DNA of 64,000 nt from Clostridia bacterium (GCA_900769815.1 CAAGID010000030.1:1-64000), one strand, 5' to 3'; positions 8,241 through 17,632 are shown, numbered from the stretch's first letter. Notes: generated by a model not told the origin, from the letters alone. Numbers and translations: made by a program.

Positions 8241-9221
8241 TTAAAGCAGTCTCTTTCTTAAATCTTCATCAGTTTCCTTGGAAAGATACTTGGGTGCAAC
8301 GTCAAAAACAGTTTTGCAGCCTTTCATACCTTCAAGCTTCATTTTATAAACTGCCCTTGCGTAAGCAACGATTACCGAAGAGGTAAACTCCGGGTTTGAA
8401 TCAAGATTGAGTTTATATTCAACAACGTGGGTATTTTCCTTATTAAGCCCCGTATTACCTGAACGGATAACGTTACCGCCGTGAGGAATGCCTGAATGGT
8501 CACGCTTTAATTCATCCATTGAAATAAAGTGAACAATTGTATCATAATCAGCAAAATAATTGGGCATTGTAACGATTTCATTTTCAATACGCTTTAAGTC
8601 AGCACCGTCTTCAGCTACAACAAAGCACTCTCTTATGTGCTTTTCTCTTGTGGTTAATTTGGGATTTTCGCCCTTACGTACCCTTTCAAGAGCGCTTTCA
8701 ACGGGAATAGTATACTGTCTTGCATCTTTTACGCCGTTGATTCTTCTTATGGCATCTGAATGACCTTGTGAAACGCCTTTACCCCAGAAGGTATAGGTTT
8801 CGCCCTCAGGCAAGATACACTCAGCATAAAGACGGTTTAATGAGAACATACCTGGGTCCCAACCGCAGGAAATCATTGCAACATTTTTGCCTTGTTTTGC
8901 ACTGTCATCAACATTTTTAAAATGCTCAGGAATTTTTGCATGAGTATCAAAACTGTCGATAACACAAAAATTCTTGGCAAGTTCAGGTGTCTGCACGGGA
9001 AGATCTGTTGCACTTCCGCCACAGAGAATCAAAACGTCAATATTATCTTTATGATTGAGAATATCATCTATTTTATATGCAGGTACTCCTGTTAAAGTTT
9101 TAAGGTCTGAGGGGTCACGTCTTGAAAAAACTCCGTAAAGAGTCATATCGTCGTTCTGCTTTATAGCACATTCAACGCCCTTACCTAAATTACCGTAGCC
9201 TACTATTCCGATTCGTATCAC
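8241..9221 (-). CDS. ddh: meso-diaminopimelate dehydrogenase
   Basis: A 326-residue NADPH-dependent enzyme that reductively aminates tetrahydrodipicolinate to meso-diaminopimelate in one step, for lysine and peptidoglycan. It shows the N-terminal nucleotide-binding motif GIVGYGNLGKG, the substrate region SCGWDPGMFSLNR and the family segment WGKGVSQGHSDAIRRI. The start is GTG at 9219-9221, 6 bases after AAGGA. It has its own promoter and terminator, so it is monocistronic. Confidence 0.95.
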   Translation of the reverse strand: MIRIGIVGYGNLGKGVECAIKQNDDMTLYGVFSRRDPSDLKTLTGVPAYKIDDILNHKDNIDVLILCGGSATDLPVQTPELAKNFCVIDSFDTHAKIPEHFKNVDDSAKQGKNVAMISCGWDPGMFSLNRLYAECILPEGETYTFWGKGVSQGHSDAIRRINGVKDARQYTIPVESALERVRKGENPKLTTREKHIRECFVVAEDGADLKRIENEIVTMPNYFADYDTIVHFISMDELKRDHSGIPHGGNVIRSGNTGLNKENTHVVEYKLNLDSNPEFTSSVIVAYARAVYKMKLEGMKGCKTVFDVAPKYLSKETDEDLRKRLL

Positions 9222-9254
9222 TAAAAATCCTTCTTTCAAATAAGATATGAAAAT

Positions 9255-9283
9255 ATTATACTTAAAATATTTTAATCAGTCAA
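9255..9283 (-). promoter_or_regulatory. sigma-A promoter of ddh
   Basis: Minus-strand TTGACT (9278-9283), 17-base spacer, TATAAT (9255-9260), 34 bases before the GTG start. Confidence 0.75.
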
Positions 9284-9291
9284 AATATTTT

Positions 9292-10563
9292 TTACTTTTG
9301 AGTAAACTTTTTAATTAAAAGAAGCACGATATGCAAGATAATGCCTGCAACGATAGCAACAACGAGGTCAAATACAACCGTTAAAATAAAGGTTACCATA
9401 AGCACAAGAATGTTTGAAAAGTCTTTCAATTTGAATATTTCAACGAACTTCTTCCATTCACTCATATTATAGGCAACCATAAAGAGTATTGCTGCGATGG
9501 TTGGCATAGGTATAAGCTTCGCATAAGGCATAAGGAACAATATAACAAGCAATAAAATTATTGCGTGCACCATTCCTGCTATGGGAGTCCTTCCCCCGTT
9601 TTTAGCGTTTGCTGATGTTCTTGCAATGGCACCTGTTGCAGGAATACCGCCAAATAAAACTGAGCCGATATTACCAAAACCTTGGGCAACAAGTTCCATA
9701 TTGGGATTATGCTTAGCATTTACCATACCATCGGCAACAACGCAGGATAAAAGAGATTCAACTGCGGCAAGAATTGCAATGGTTATTGCATCGGGAAGTA
9801 CGGTAAGCGTTTTTGAAAAATCAATACCTGCAAAGTTTACTTGAGGCAGCCCTGCGGGAATATTATTATAAAGCTCGCCTATAGTATAAACACCTTCATT
9901 TACTTCAGGTATAAGGTTAACAATCAATGCACTTACGATAACTGCAATCAAAGAAGGTGGAAGCTTCTTTTCAAACTTAGGATAAACAATAAGTATCAAA
10001 AGACTGATAGCACCTATAAGAAGGGCCCAAAAACTCATTGTAGAAATGTTTTCAATATTAGCACTTACCTTTTCAAAGGTTTCAATGGGCTTCTCGCCAT
10101 TTATATAGGTAATGCCTAAAAAGTCCTTGACCTGACCTAAAAGAATAGTTACTGCAATACCGCCTGTAAAGCCTACAGTTATGGTATGAGGCATATATTT
10201 TATAAATGAGCCCAGCTTAAATACGCCCATCAAAATAAGTAATATACCTGCAATAACGGTGGCAATAAAAAGTCCGTCCATTCCATTAGCTGCAACAACG
10301 CCTGCAACAATTGTGGCAAATGCTGCCGTAGGACCTGCTATCTGAATTTTGCTTCCGCCTAAAAGTGAAACGATAAAGCCCGCTGCGATGGCAGTGTATA
10401 TACCGCACTGTGGATCAACGCCTGATGCAAGGGCAAGTGCGATAGATAATGGTAAAGCAATTATAGCAACGATTATACCGGCAATAACATCGTTAAAAAA
10501 CTGCTTTTTCGAATACTTTTTAAGCGATAAAAACAATTCGGGTGTTAAATAAAAATTCTTCAT
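9292..10563 (-). CDS. SulP family anion permease lacking a STAS domain
   Basis: A 423-residue permease with about 10-14 membrane segments, recognised as SulP/SLC26 by IVAIIALPLSIALALASGV and GGSKIQIAGPTAAF near the N-terminus. SulP proteins move sulfate, bicarbonate or other anions. Most members carry a C-terminal cytoplasmic STAS domain and exceed 500 residues; this one ends right after the last helix (LLLIKKFTQK). The start ATG follows GGAGGG. No carbonic anhydrase or sulfate-reduction gene is nearby, so the anion is undecided. Confidence 0.9.
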   Translation of the reverse strand: MKNFYLTPELFLSLKKYSKKQFFNDVIAGIIVAIIALPLSIALALASGVDPQCGIYTAIAAGFIVSLLGGSKIQIAGPTAAFATIVAGVVAANGMDGLFIATVIAGILLILMGVFKLGSFIKYMPHTITVGFTGGIAVTILLGQVKDFLGITYINGEKPIETFEKVSANIENISTMSFWALLIGAISLLILIVYPKFEKKLPPSLIAVIVSALIVNLIPEVNEGVYTIGELYNNIPAGLPQVNFAGIDFSKTLTVLPDAITIAILAAVESLLSCVVADGMVNAKHNPNMELVAQGFGNIGSVLFGGIPATGAIARTSANAKNGGRTPIAGMVHAIILLLVILFLMPYAKLIPMPTIAAILFMVAYNMSEWKKFVEIFKLKDFSNILVLMVTFILTVVFDLVVAIVAGIILHIVLLLIKKFTQK

Positions 10564-10590
10564 ATTTTTCCCTCCATTTATAACCATATA

Positions 10591-10618
10591 ATTATACCAC
10601 TACTGAAAATGATGTCAA
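10591..10618 (-). promoter_or_regulatory. sigma-A promoter of the SulP gene
   Basis: Minus-strand TTGACA (10613-10618), 16-base spacer, TATAAT (10591-10596). It abuts the T-run of the upstream operon terminator. Confidence 0.7.
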
Positions 10619-10653
10619 GAAAAAAAAGACTCTCAGTTGTTTATAACTGTGAG
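10619..10653 (-). terminator. terminator of the beta-helix operon
   Basis: Stem (10630-10638 with 10645-10653) with one T/T mismatch, followed on the minus strand by a long T-run (10627 down to 10621). It overlaps the stop codon of the beta-helix gene. Confidence 0.7.
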
Positions 10654-12521
10654 CTCTTATATTCTTCTAAAACTAAGTAATGATTTTCAGCATCTTTTAC
10701 AATATCTTCCCAACATATAAGTTTGTTATCATCCTTTATAATAATGTTATATTCCGTTTCCTTGCTAAAGCCTGAGGCTCTTACGCCACAAATGTTCATA
10801 TGTGCATTTATTGCTTCATATAAGGGTTTTGGACTTATTTTGTGCCCTATGCCTGAATTGGATATATGCACTACTGTTTTACCGCCGTTTATTGTTCTAA
10901 CCGCTGTGCCGGGACCTTCGGTACGAAGCCCGTCAAACAAAATATCAGAGCCGTCGTTTAATACTGCAAGGTCGGCCCTTTCAACGTTGACACCACGACC
11001 AATAACCGTCTGATTATGAAATTCAAGAGGAATATTTTTGCAATAGATAGGTTGTAAATCTCCTCTTTGTAAGATTATGTTTTCGCAATAAGTACCCGTC
11101 GTCATAAAAACGTTATCAAGGTAAATTTTGCTTCCGCCAACGGTGTTAACATACATACATGCCATTGTTGTCTGTAAATCGCTTAAAACAACATCACGAA
11201 CACAAGTTTGTTTCAAAAGATGCATATATCCGTAAAACTGTTCCTGTGTATAAAGATTTTCAACAAAAAGAATATCTTTAGAATCTTTATTTATTTCAAA
11301 GGCACAGTCAATATCCCCTGAAATAATTTTTTCGCCTGCAGCCAGTTGGCAGAAGTTGAAATCAATATACTTTACCCTTTCAGGCACGAAAACTTTATTT
11401 GTCATTAAATACAAACCTTCGCCAAATAAAACGATGGATTTACCGCTGTTAAAGGCTTTTTGTATCGCTTCTGTACAATCAGTAATACCGTCGCCCTTTG
11501 CACCAAAATCGTCTACAAAAGCATAGTTATCTTCTGTAAATTCAATATTATTTTGGGGAAATTCATATTTTGTTTTATCAGTATAAACGATATTATTATT
11601 TAATTCGCCGTAAGTAACTGTATCATCAAAATAACATCTGCCCTTTTTCTCGCCATCGATGAATTCAACCGTTTTTAAATCGCCCGATATAATATTTCGT
11701 GCAGTTAAAGGAGAATTTCCTGTTAATATACCAGCTTTTCTGTTTTGAGATACGTCGATATTATTCATAGTAACTAAGTTAGCATACTGTATATCAAAGC
11801 CGTAATCAAAGCCTGAAACAATAATATCAATAAGATTTACTTCTGAGCCGAAAACAGTATAAACACCTGCCGTACCGTTTTCGCCGATAATATTTACGTT
11901 TTCCACTCTGCCTATATTTGAGGAAAGGTATTTTAAGCCTACACCGCCGTTATTGCCCATTAAAAGAGTAATATCCTCAAGCATATTCATCTGTCCCGTG
12001 TTTGTAACTTCTTCATTACGGGGTTTAGTGTTATTATTAAAGGATATTAAAGGTTTAAGGCTTCCTTTTGTAAAGCCCTCTGCATCATCTTTTAATTTTA
12101 TAAACGTATTTTCCTTGCTTTCACCGAGAATATGAATATTACGGCTCAAGTCATACCTATCGCCATACTGATAATACTTATTTATTAAGTCTGTAAGAGT
12201 ATATGTAACCGTATCACTTACAAGATAGGTGCCTTGAGGGAAATAAATTATTTTCGTAAAAGGCTCAAATTCAGGCATAGTAATATTTAGTACGCCGTTT
12301 TCAACTCTTCCGCTCTCAAAGCCTACAAAAGTATCTTTCTTTAAATTATTGCTTAATAAAAGCATTTTTTCCTTAAATTTTTCCGTTGCTTCAATATGGC
12401 GGACAAGAACGTCATCAAGCACTTTTCTTAATACTTCCGTACAATCAATTTTGCCTGTATTATCTGCATTATAAGGCGATTTTGTTACGTCGATTAATAC
12501 TGAATTGTTTGGGTATTTCAT
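10641..12521 (-). CDS. two-domain pectate-lyase-like right-handed beta-helix protein
   Basis: A 626-residue protein without a signal peptide. The N-terminal half starts with a helix cap (NADNTGKIDCTEVLRKVL) and a first solenoid (YFPQGTYLVSDT). A second Pectate_lyase_3-type domain begins near residue 340 with the classic DDFGAKGDGITDCTEAIQKAF. Such solenoids occur in polysaccharide lyases, polygalacturonases and epimerases; the substrate is unknown. Lack of a secretion signal points to cytoplasmic action on imported oligosaccharides. The start overlaps the upstream stop (ATGA) and has AAGGAG. It is the last gene of a four-gene operon. Confidence 0.8.
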   Translation of the reverse strand: MKYPNNSVLIDVTKSPYNADNTGKIDCTEVLRKVLDDVLVRHIEATEKFKEKMLLLSNNLKKDTFVGFESGRVENGVLNITMPEFEPFTKIIYFPQGTYLVSDTVTYTLTDLINKYYQYGDRYDLSRNIHILGESKENTFIKLKDDAEGFTKGSLKPLISFNNNTKPRNEEVTNTGQMNMLEDITLLMGNNGGVGLKYLSSNIGRVENVNIIGENGTAGVYTVFGSEVNLIDIIVSGFDYGFDIQYANLVTMNNIDVSQNRKAGILTGNSPLTARNIISGDLKTVEFIDGEKKGRCYFDDTVTYGELNNNIVYTDKTKYEFPQNNIEFTEDNYAFVDDFGAKGDGITDCTEAIQKAFNSGKSIVLFGEGLYLMTNKVFVPERVKYIDFNFCQLAAGEKIISGDIDCAFEINKDSKDILFVENLYTQEQFYGYMHLLKQTCVRDVVLSDLQTTMACMYVNTVGGSKIYLDNVFMTTGTYCENIILQRGDLQPIYCKNIPLEFHNQTVIGRGVNVERADLAVLNDGSDILFDGLRTEGPGTAVRTINGGKTVVHISNSGIGHKISPKPLYEAINAHMNICGVRASGFSKETEYNIIIKDDNKLICWEDIVKDAENHYLVLEEYKSSQL

Positions 12522-13150
12522 TGTATCTTCTCCTTTATACAAATTTCGATACATTTATTAAGATATTCTTTTACTTCTTTCTTCCCATCCGCAATACTGC
12601 CTAACGGTTCGTATTCGTGGGCTGCAACAATTTTTTCTATATCCATATTTTTTAATTTATTGCAAGAATTTATATACTGTTCAGAATATGCGATACCGCC
12701 TCTGTACTTTCCTATTCCCGCAAGTTGAAGGCAATCTCCCGACATAAGAGTTTTTGTTTTTAAATCAAAATATCCTACTGAATTATCTGTATGCCCGGGT
12801 AAATATATCGCCTGAAGATTACCAATAATCGTTTGTCCGTCAGTTAGAATATGGCTATCTGATAATTCCGTTTTAAAGGTGGCACAAATACGTGCATCAG
12901 AAAATATTTCTTTAAGCCGATAAATTCCACCCATATGGTCATCGTGGTTATGTGTCAACAATAAATACTTTACCTTTTCAATTTTAAGCTCCCTTAATGC
13001 AGGTATAATATATTTATCTGCATCTTCAGAATAAGTTGCACTGTCAATTAGTGCAACTCCTTTTTCACAAATGTAAACATATACAGTTGTAAAAATGTCA
13101 TCGAAGGGAACTTTTATTCTAAAGATACCTTGTGCTAATTTATCAGTCAT
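12518..13150 (-). CDS. metallo-beta-lactamase-fold hydrolase
   Basis: A 210-residue protein with the zinc-binding motif THNHDDHMGG (H67, H69, D71, H72), a second His in LPGHTDNS, a bridging Asp in SGDCL and a last His in AAHEYEP. This is the glyoxalase-II-like hydrolase pattern; the substrate is unknown. Its stop overlaps the start of the beta-helix gene by 4 bases. A separate promoter at 13180-13208 could allow expression independent of the two upstream genes. Confidence 0.88.
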   Translation of the reverse strand: MTDKLAQGIFRIKVPFDDIFTTVYVYICEKGVALIDSATYSEDADKYIIPALRELKIEKVKYLLLTHNHDDHMGGIYRLKEIFSDARICATFKTELSDSHILTDGQTIIGNLQAIYLPGHTDNSVGYFDLKTKTLMSGDCLQLAGIGKYRGGIAYSEQYINSCNKLKNMDIEKIVAAHEYEPLGSIADGKKEVKEYLNKCIEICIKEKIQ

Positions 13151-13179
13151 AATAAAATATATCCTTTTTTATTTTACTT

Positions 13180-13208
13180 ATTATGCCATGTTCGCATTTA
13201 AAAATCAA
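13180..13208 (-). promoter_or_regulatory. internal sigma-A promoter before the metallo-hydrolase
   Basis: Minus-strand TTGATT (13203-13208), 17-base spacer, CATAAT (13180-13185), 29 bases before the start. It lies in the 82-base gap after glycerate kinase. Confidence 0.5.
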
Positions 13209-13232
13209 GAAAACAGATATTTAGTATCTCTT

Positions 13233-14363
13233 TTATTTTATAAGTCTGAAAACTTGATATGCCGTATCTGACAAATTTTTATAGGCATTTTCGTGTTTCA
13301 AGGCTTCTTCCAGTGTTACAACAGTTCTCATTATAGGAAAGAAAGCATCTATTCCGTGTTCGTTACATACGCACGCGTCTTCTGTTACGCAACCGGAAAA
13401 TGCAATTACCTTTTTACCATATTTTTTGGCAAGTTTTGCAACGCCTATAGGTGCCTTACCCATAACCGTCTGAGCATCTAATCTGCCTTCGCCCGTAACG
13501 ACTAAATCCGCATCTTTGATGTATTCTTCAAGATTTGTTTCATCTAAAATAATATTGACGCCTCTCTCTAAGGTTGCATTTGTAAAGGTTAAGAAGGCAA
13601 ACCCCAAACCTCCTGCCGCACCTGCACCGGGATAGTTAATATTGGCTTTTGAAGATACTGTTTTTGCAATTTCAGCATAGTTTTTTAGCCATAAATCCAT
13701 ATCTGTTATCATTTGAGGCGTAGCACCTTTCTGAGGTCCGAAGACACTACTACAGCCGTTTTCTCCGCAAAGAGGATTTGTAACGTCGCAGGCTATGCGG
13801 AAAGTACATTCTTTAAGCTCAGGAATAACATTTTGGGCAGATATTGAATATAACTCTTTGAGTCCTCTTGCTCCTAAAGAGATACTTTGATTGTTTTTAT
13901 TCAAAAACTCAAAGCCCAAAGCACTGAGCATACCAACACCACCGTCATTGGTGGCGCTTCCACCAATACCTACGATAAAATGACGACAACCTCTTTTTAT
14001 GGCATCCTTAATAATTTCGCCAACACCGTAAGTAGTGGTCATAAGTGGATTACGTTCTTCCTGAGATACTAAAGTTATTCCTGCTGCCGATGCCATTTCA
14101 ATAACGGCAGTAGTATTATTACCTAATATGCAATATCTGCCTTCTACAGGTTTTAAAAGAGGCCCTGATACTGTAAGTTCTATATTTTTTCCGCCAAGAC
14201 AGGTTGAAAGTGCTTCAACAGTTCCTTCTCCGCCATCTGCTAAAGGACGAATAAATACTTCGGCTTTACTGTCTACTTTTAAAGCGGCATCTTTTACTGC
14301 ATTTCCTGCCTGAAAAGACGTAAGACTTCCTTTAAAGGAATCAATAGCAATTACTATTCGCAT
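13233..14363 (-). CDS. glxK: glycerate kinase (type 1)
   Basis: A 377-residue kinase of the GlxK/GarK family that phosphorylates D-glycerate with ATP. Family motifs include AIDSFKGSLTSFQAG at the N-terminus, PLADGGEGTVEAL, GIGGSATNDGGVGML and VTGEGRLDAQT. The start ATG at 14361-14363 begins MRIVIAIDSFKG; an upstream in-frame extension has no ribosome site. Glycerate arises from sugar-acid breakdown, which fits the neighbouring beta-helix and hydrolase genes. Confidence 0.94.
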   Translation of the reverse strand: MRIVIAIDSFKGSLTSFQAGNAVKDAALKVDSKAEVFIRPLADGGEGTVEALSTCLGGKNIELTVSGPLLKPVEGRYCILGNNTTAVIEMASAAGITLVSQEERNPLMTTTYGVGEIIKDAIKRGCRHFIVGIGGSATNDGGVGMLSALGFEFLNKNNQSISLGARGLKELYSISAQNVIPELKECTFRIACDVTNPLCGENGCSSVFGPQKGATPQMITDMDLWLKNYAEIAKTVSSKANINYPGAGAAGGLGFAFLTFTNATLERGVNIILDETNLEEYIKDADLVVTGEGRLDAQTVMGKAPIGVAKLAKKYGKKVIAFSGCVTEDACVCNEHGIDAFFPIMRTVVTLEEALKHENAYKNLSDTAYQVFRLIK

Positions 14364-14380
14364 ATCCTTCAAACCTTCTC

Positions 14381-15100
14381 TTATTTTAGTATTGAGTTGA
14401 AAGCACATTCGTTAAATTTAATACACATTTCTTCTGTTAAACTGCAGTGGCCTCTTTCAGGAATCGAAAAATAGGTTATATTGTGCTTTTCCTGCATTTT
14501 TTTAACAAAACGGTCACTGTGCTTTTGTTTATTGACTGCTTTATCCTCTTCACAATGGAAAATATAATAATCAGTGTTTTCAGGCATTTTCTCTACAAGA
14601 TGAATTGGCGATGCTGTACGCAAAGCCTCATCCATTGTTCCTTCATACGTTCCGAACGCACTATAAAGCGTACGTGGAAGGTCATAACGCTCCGTAAAGT
14701 GGTATGGTAAGTCGCATACGGGACAATTTACTACACAGGAAACGGGTGTACGCTTCGCATAGGCAGTATATACAAGTGCCGATAAACCACCCATACTTCC
14801 GCCGGAAGAAACAATAGGCATATCATCGGGAAGATTATATTCTTTAATCAGTACGTCTATAATTTCATCAACGAAATCAACGGTTTGTCTATTCATCCAC
14901 GCCCAAGGATTATGATACGTTACAAGATAAAGTATACCCTTTTCTGCATATTTACGACCTTCTTCTGTATCTTCATAATACATTTGAGCACTGCCCAAAC
15001 CATAAAAGAATACAACTAACCCTTTTATCGGTTTTTTACAAATCTGATCATTACAGTAAGCAAAATTCCGTAAATTTTCCATTGTAATTATTTTTTCCAT
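14381..15100 (-). CDS. alpha/beta hydrolase
   Basis: A 239-residue alpha/beta-hydrolase-fold protein. The nucleophile elbow is GGSMGG near residue 115. A late Asp in HCEEDKAV and the catalytic His in ERGHCSL complete a plausible Ser-Asp-His triad. It has no signal peptide. The start ATG at 15098-15100 follows AGGAGG. It is the first gene of the operon with glycerate kinase, the metallo-hydrolase and the beta-helix protein, so an esterase or deacetylase role on imported saccharides is possible. Confidence 0.8.
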   Translation of the reverse strand: MEKIITMENLRNFAYCNDQICKKPIKGLVVFFYGLGSAQMYYEDTEEGRKYAEKGILYLVTYHNPWAWMNRQTVDFVDEIIDVLIKEYNLPDDMPIVSSGGSMGGLSALVYTAYAKRTPVSCVVNCPVCDLPYHFTERYDLPRTLYSAFGTYEGTMDEALRTASPIHLVEKMPENTDYYIFHCEEDKAVNKQKHSDRFVKKMQEKHNITYFSIPERGHCSLTEEMCIKFNECAFNSILK

Positions 15101-15137
15101 AAAAGTCCCTCCTAAATACATAAAATTTGCATAAAAA

Positions 15138-15189
15138 ATCATACCACACTTTTTTATTCTTTACAAGTCTTAATTAAGTATGGTATGAT
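15138..15189. promoter_or_regulatory. promoter with a spaced operator-like dyad
   Basis: Minus-strand TTGTAA (15161-15166), 17-base spacer, TATGAT (15138-15143) drives the alpha/beta hydrolase operon. Two inverted 12-base arms, ATCATACCACAC (15138-15149) and GTATGGTATGAT (15178-15189), match at 11 of 12 positions. They flank the -35, with one arm covering the -10. This layout suits a dimeric or looping repressor. Confidence 0.6.
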
Positions 15190-15230
15190 AATTTTTTAAT
15201 AAAAAATATATATGTTGTATATTATTAAAA

Positions 15231-16988
15231 TCAGTCCATAGCGTATTTCTGCTTGTAGCTTTCATACATATTGCTGAACTCAGCAACTTCGCCTGATTTT
15301 AATTGGTTAAGATATTCGTGAACCTCGAAAGAGTCATTTGTTATTTCAATAACACAAACAGCTATATTGGAGCAATGGTCGGATATTCTCTCAAAGTCAT
15401 TTAAAATGTCTGAAAGAACAAAACCTAACTCCATTGTGCAGTCGCCCTGGCGAAGTCTGGAAATATGTCCATTCTTAATCTTTCTCTTAAGCCTGTCTAT
15501 AACCTGCTCAAGAGGTTCTACGTGCTTTGCAAACTCCAGATCCTCGTTAAAAAGAGTCTGTGTTGAAAGCTCTAATATTTCTTCAACTGCAGATGCCATT
15601 ATTCCAATATCCTTCTTTGCTTTATCGGAAAATTTGATCTGCTTATCAAAAACTTCTTTACCAGCTTCTGCAATATTAAGGGTATGGTCAGATATTCTCT
15701 CAATATCGCCAATGCAATGCAAGAGCTCTGTTACCACCTTACTGTCTTTAGATGATAATTGAGTTTCAGCTATTCGTACAAGATAGGTGCTTGTCTTATC
15801 TTCATATTTATCAACAAGACTTTCCAATTTTTGTACTTCTGCAAAAACTTCAGGCGAATAATTATCAATTAACGAAACTGACAATTTATATGCCTTTGAT
15901 GTAATCCTTGCCATTTCATAAACAAGATCTTTACACTTTTCTACAGCGAATGCCGGTATATCTAAAAATCTTTCATCAAGAGTAGCAAATGCATCCTGTT
16001 CTTTATCGTGTTTTTTATCCGGTATAGTTTTCAACGCTAAATTTTCAATTAACTTGCAGAATGGTAAAAGTATAACAGTTGATAAAATATTAAACAGTGT
16101 GTGAACAATAGCAATATCCATAGCTCCCACATCATTATGCAAAAATTCAAATCCGATAAAGGCATTAAGAAGATAGAAAACTCCTGCAACTACAATAACA
16201 CCGATAGTTTTAATGTATAAGCAACTTATTGCAACTCGCTTTGATTCGGTGTTTGCGTTAATTGATGATATTATAGGAGTTACAGTAGTACCGATATTCT
16301 GTCCTAAAATAACGGGAATTGCCGTAGAAAAAGGAATGTTGCACGTTAATGCTAATGCCTGCAAAACACCTACCGATGCAGATGAAGACTGAATAATAGC
16401 AGTAAAAATAGTTCCGAACAGGATTCCTATAAGAGGATTGGAAAAAACGGTAAGCATCTGAGTGAAGGCTGCGTTATCTTTAAGTCCCTCCATAGCACCG
16501 CTCATAGTCTCCATACCAAACATCAGCACTGCAAAACCCATAAGAATATAGCCCGTATTCTTTTTCTTGTCGTTTTTACCAACAACTGTCATTAAAAAGC
16601 CGATTAATGCAAGTATTGGTGTAAAAGATTCAGGCTTAAATAGCTTTATAAGAGTTGCTGTTCCTTGAATATCAGCCGTACTAAGAAGCCATGACGTAAC
16701 AGTAGTACCAATATTCGCACCCATAATTATGCTTATTGTCTGTCCAAGCTTCATAATACCTGAGTTAACAAAACCAACAAGCATAACCGTCGTTGCCGAA
16801 GAAGATTGTATGATGGCAGTAACGATAAATCCTAAAAGGAAACCTTTTATTCTTGTTGAAGTTAACTTTGCAAGGGTGGATTCAAGTTTTCCGCCCGCCA
16901 GCTTTTTAAGGCTGTCGCCCATTAAATCCATACCGTAAAGGAAAAGAGCTAAACCGCCTATTAAAGTTAATACAGTAAAGATATCCAT
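15231..16988 (-). CDS. Na/phosphate cotransporter with C-terminal PhoU-like domain
   Basis: A 585-residue NptA/YjbB-type protein. Two inverted membrane repeats each carry the QSSSA signature (IIQSSSATTV, IIQSSSASVG). Residues from about 345 form a PhoU-like four-helix domain. The family imports phosphate with sodium; the PhoU part likely modulates flux. The start ATG follows AGGAGGG. A promoter lies at 17017-17045. No pst or pho regulator genes are adjacent. Confidence 0.92.
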   Translation of the reverse strand: MDIFTVLTLIGGLALFLYGMDLMGDSLKKLAGGKLESTLAKLTSTRIKGFLLGFIVTAIIQSSSATTVMLVGFVNSGIMKLGQTISIIMGANIGTTVTSWLLSTADIQGTATLIKLFKPESFTPILALIGFLMTVVGKNDKKKNTGYILMGFAVLMFGMETMSGAMEGLKDNAAFTQMLTVFSNPLIGILFGTIFTAIIQSSSASVGVLQALALTCNIPFSTAIPVILGQNIGTTVTPIISSINANTESKRVAISCLYIKTIGVIVVAGVFYLLNAFIGFEFLHNDVGAMDIAIVHTLFNILSTVILLPFCKLIENLALKTIPDKKHDKEQDAFATLDERFLDIPAFAVEKCKDLVYEMARITSKAYKLSVSLIDNYSPEVFAEVQKLESLVDKYEDKTSTYLVRIAETQLSSKDSKVVTELLHCIGDIERISDHTLNIAEAGKEVFDKQIKFSDKAKKDIGIMASAVEEILELSTQTLFNEDLEFAKHVEPLEQVIDRLKRKIKNGHISRLRQGDCTMELGFVLSDILNDFERISDHCSNIAVCVIEITNDSFEVHEYLNQLKSGEVAEFSNMYESYKQKYAMD

Positions 16989-17016
16989 AATACCCTCCTG
17001 AAATATTATTTATTTA

Positions 17017-17045
17017 ATCATATCATATTTTTACAAAAAGCACAA
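17017..17045 (-). promoter_or_regulatory. sigma-A promoter of the Na/Pi cotransporter
   Basis: Minus-strand TTGTGC (17040-17045), 17-base spacer, TATGAT (17017-17022). Confidence 0.5.
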
Positions 17046-17129
17046 TTAAATTGCTACAAAAAAAAATAAAAAATAGAGAAATATTTACATATAACTTTAA
17101 TATTATATTTATAAAACATATTTAATTAG

Positions 17130-17252
17130 TAACACAGGTATTGAAAGTTAACGCCGCAGCGGCTGTTAACCTTATTGTGAGAGATTAAAGTCTGTTTATG
17201 ATGACAATAGCAACGCTATCGTTGATGATATACCATTTCTTTCGCAATGGAT
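17130..17252. other. non-coding stretch with short hairpins
   Basis: The interval between the cotransporter and tRNA-Leu has no supported gene. It holds short inverted repeats: GTTAAC around GCCGCAGCGGCT, ATAGC-AAC-GCTAT, and CCATT with AATGG, the last pair separated by a GATGATATA motif. They resemble a degraded version of the hairpin arrays at 21168-21332 and 22911-23011, but the match is loose. Confidence 0.35.
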
Positions 17253-17279
17253 AAAAAAACCTCGCTCCGAAGAACGAGA
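17253..17279 (-). terminator. terminator of tRNA-Leu
   Basis: On the minus strand CTCGTTC, loop TTCG, GAGCGAG, one G, then seven T. It lies 9 bases beyond the tRNA end. Confidence 0.8.
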
Positions 17280-17287
17280 TTTTCTGG

Positions 17288-17373
17288 TGCCGAAGACCGG
17301 GGTCGAACCGGTACGGGTATTACTACCCACGGGATTTTAAGTCCCGGGCGTCTGCCTATTCCGCCACTCCGGC
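17288..17373 (-). tRNA. tRNA-Leu (TAA)
   Basis: An 86-base class II tRNA with a long variable arm, acceptor GCCGGAG / CTTCGGC, anticodon TAA in the loop ACTTAAAAT, and an encoded CCA (17285-17287). It is monocistronic, with its own promoter and terminator. Confidence 0.97.
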
Positions 17374-17397
17374 AAGGAGTTTTTATTTGACGAACAT

Positions 17398-17426
17398 ATT
17401 ATACTTCAAAATAAAAAATTAGTCAA
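17398..17426 (-). promoter_or_regulatory. sigma-A promoter of tRNA-Leu
   Basis: Near-consensus minus-strand TTGACT (17421-17426), 17-base spacer, TATAAT (17398-17403), 25 bases before the tRNA. The remaining AT-rich interval 17427-17600 shows nothing else. Confidence 0.85.
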
Positions 17427-17602
17427 CAGAATATTTTATACTTTTTCTTTATTTTTTATGAGAATGTTATATAATAATTATAAAATATTAAAGTATTACT
17501 AATTTTACATTTTTTACTATTTATTATAAAACCATATTTCTATTTAAATATTGGCGATTTTTTACATATTAGAGATATAAAACACATCTATTTCATTACA
17601 TA

Positions 17603-17632
17603 TTGCCAACCATATTAAAGATATGCTATAAT
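17603..17632 (+). promoter_or_regulatory. sigma-A promoter of the small tail-anchored protein gene
   Basis: TTGCCA (17603-17608), 18-base spacer, TATAAT (17627-17632), 64 bases before the start codon. Confidence 0.5.
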
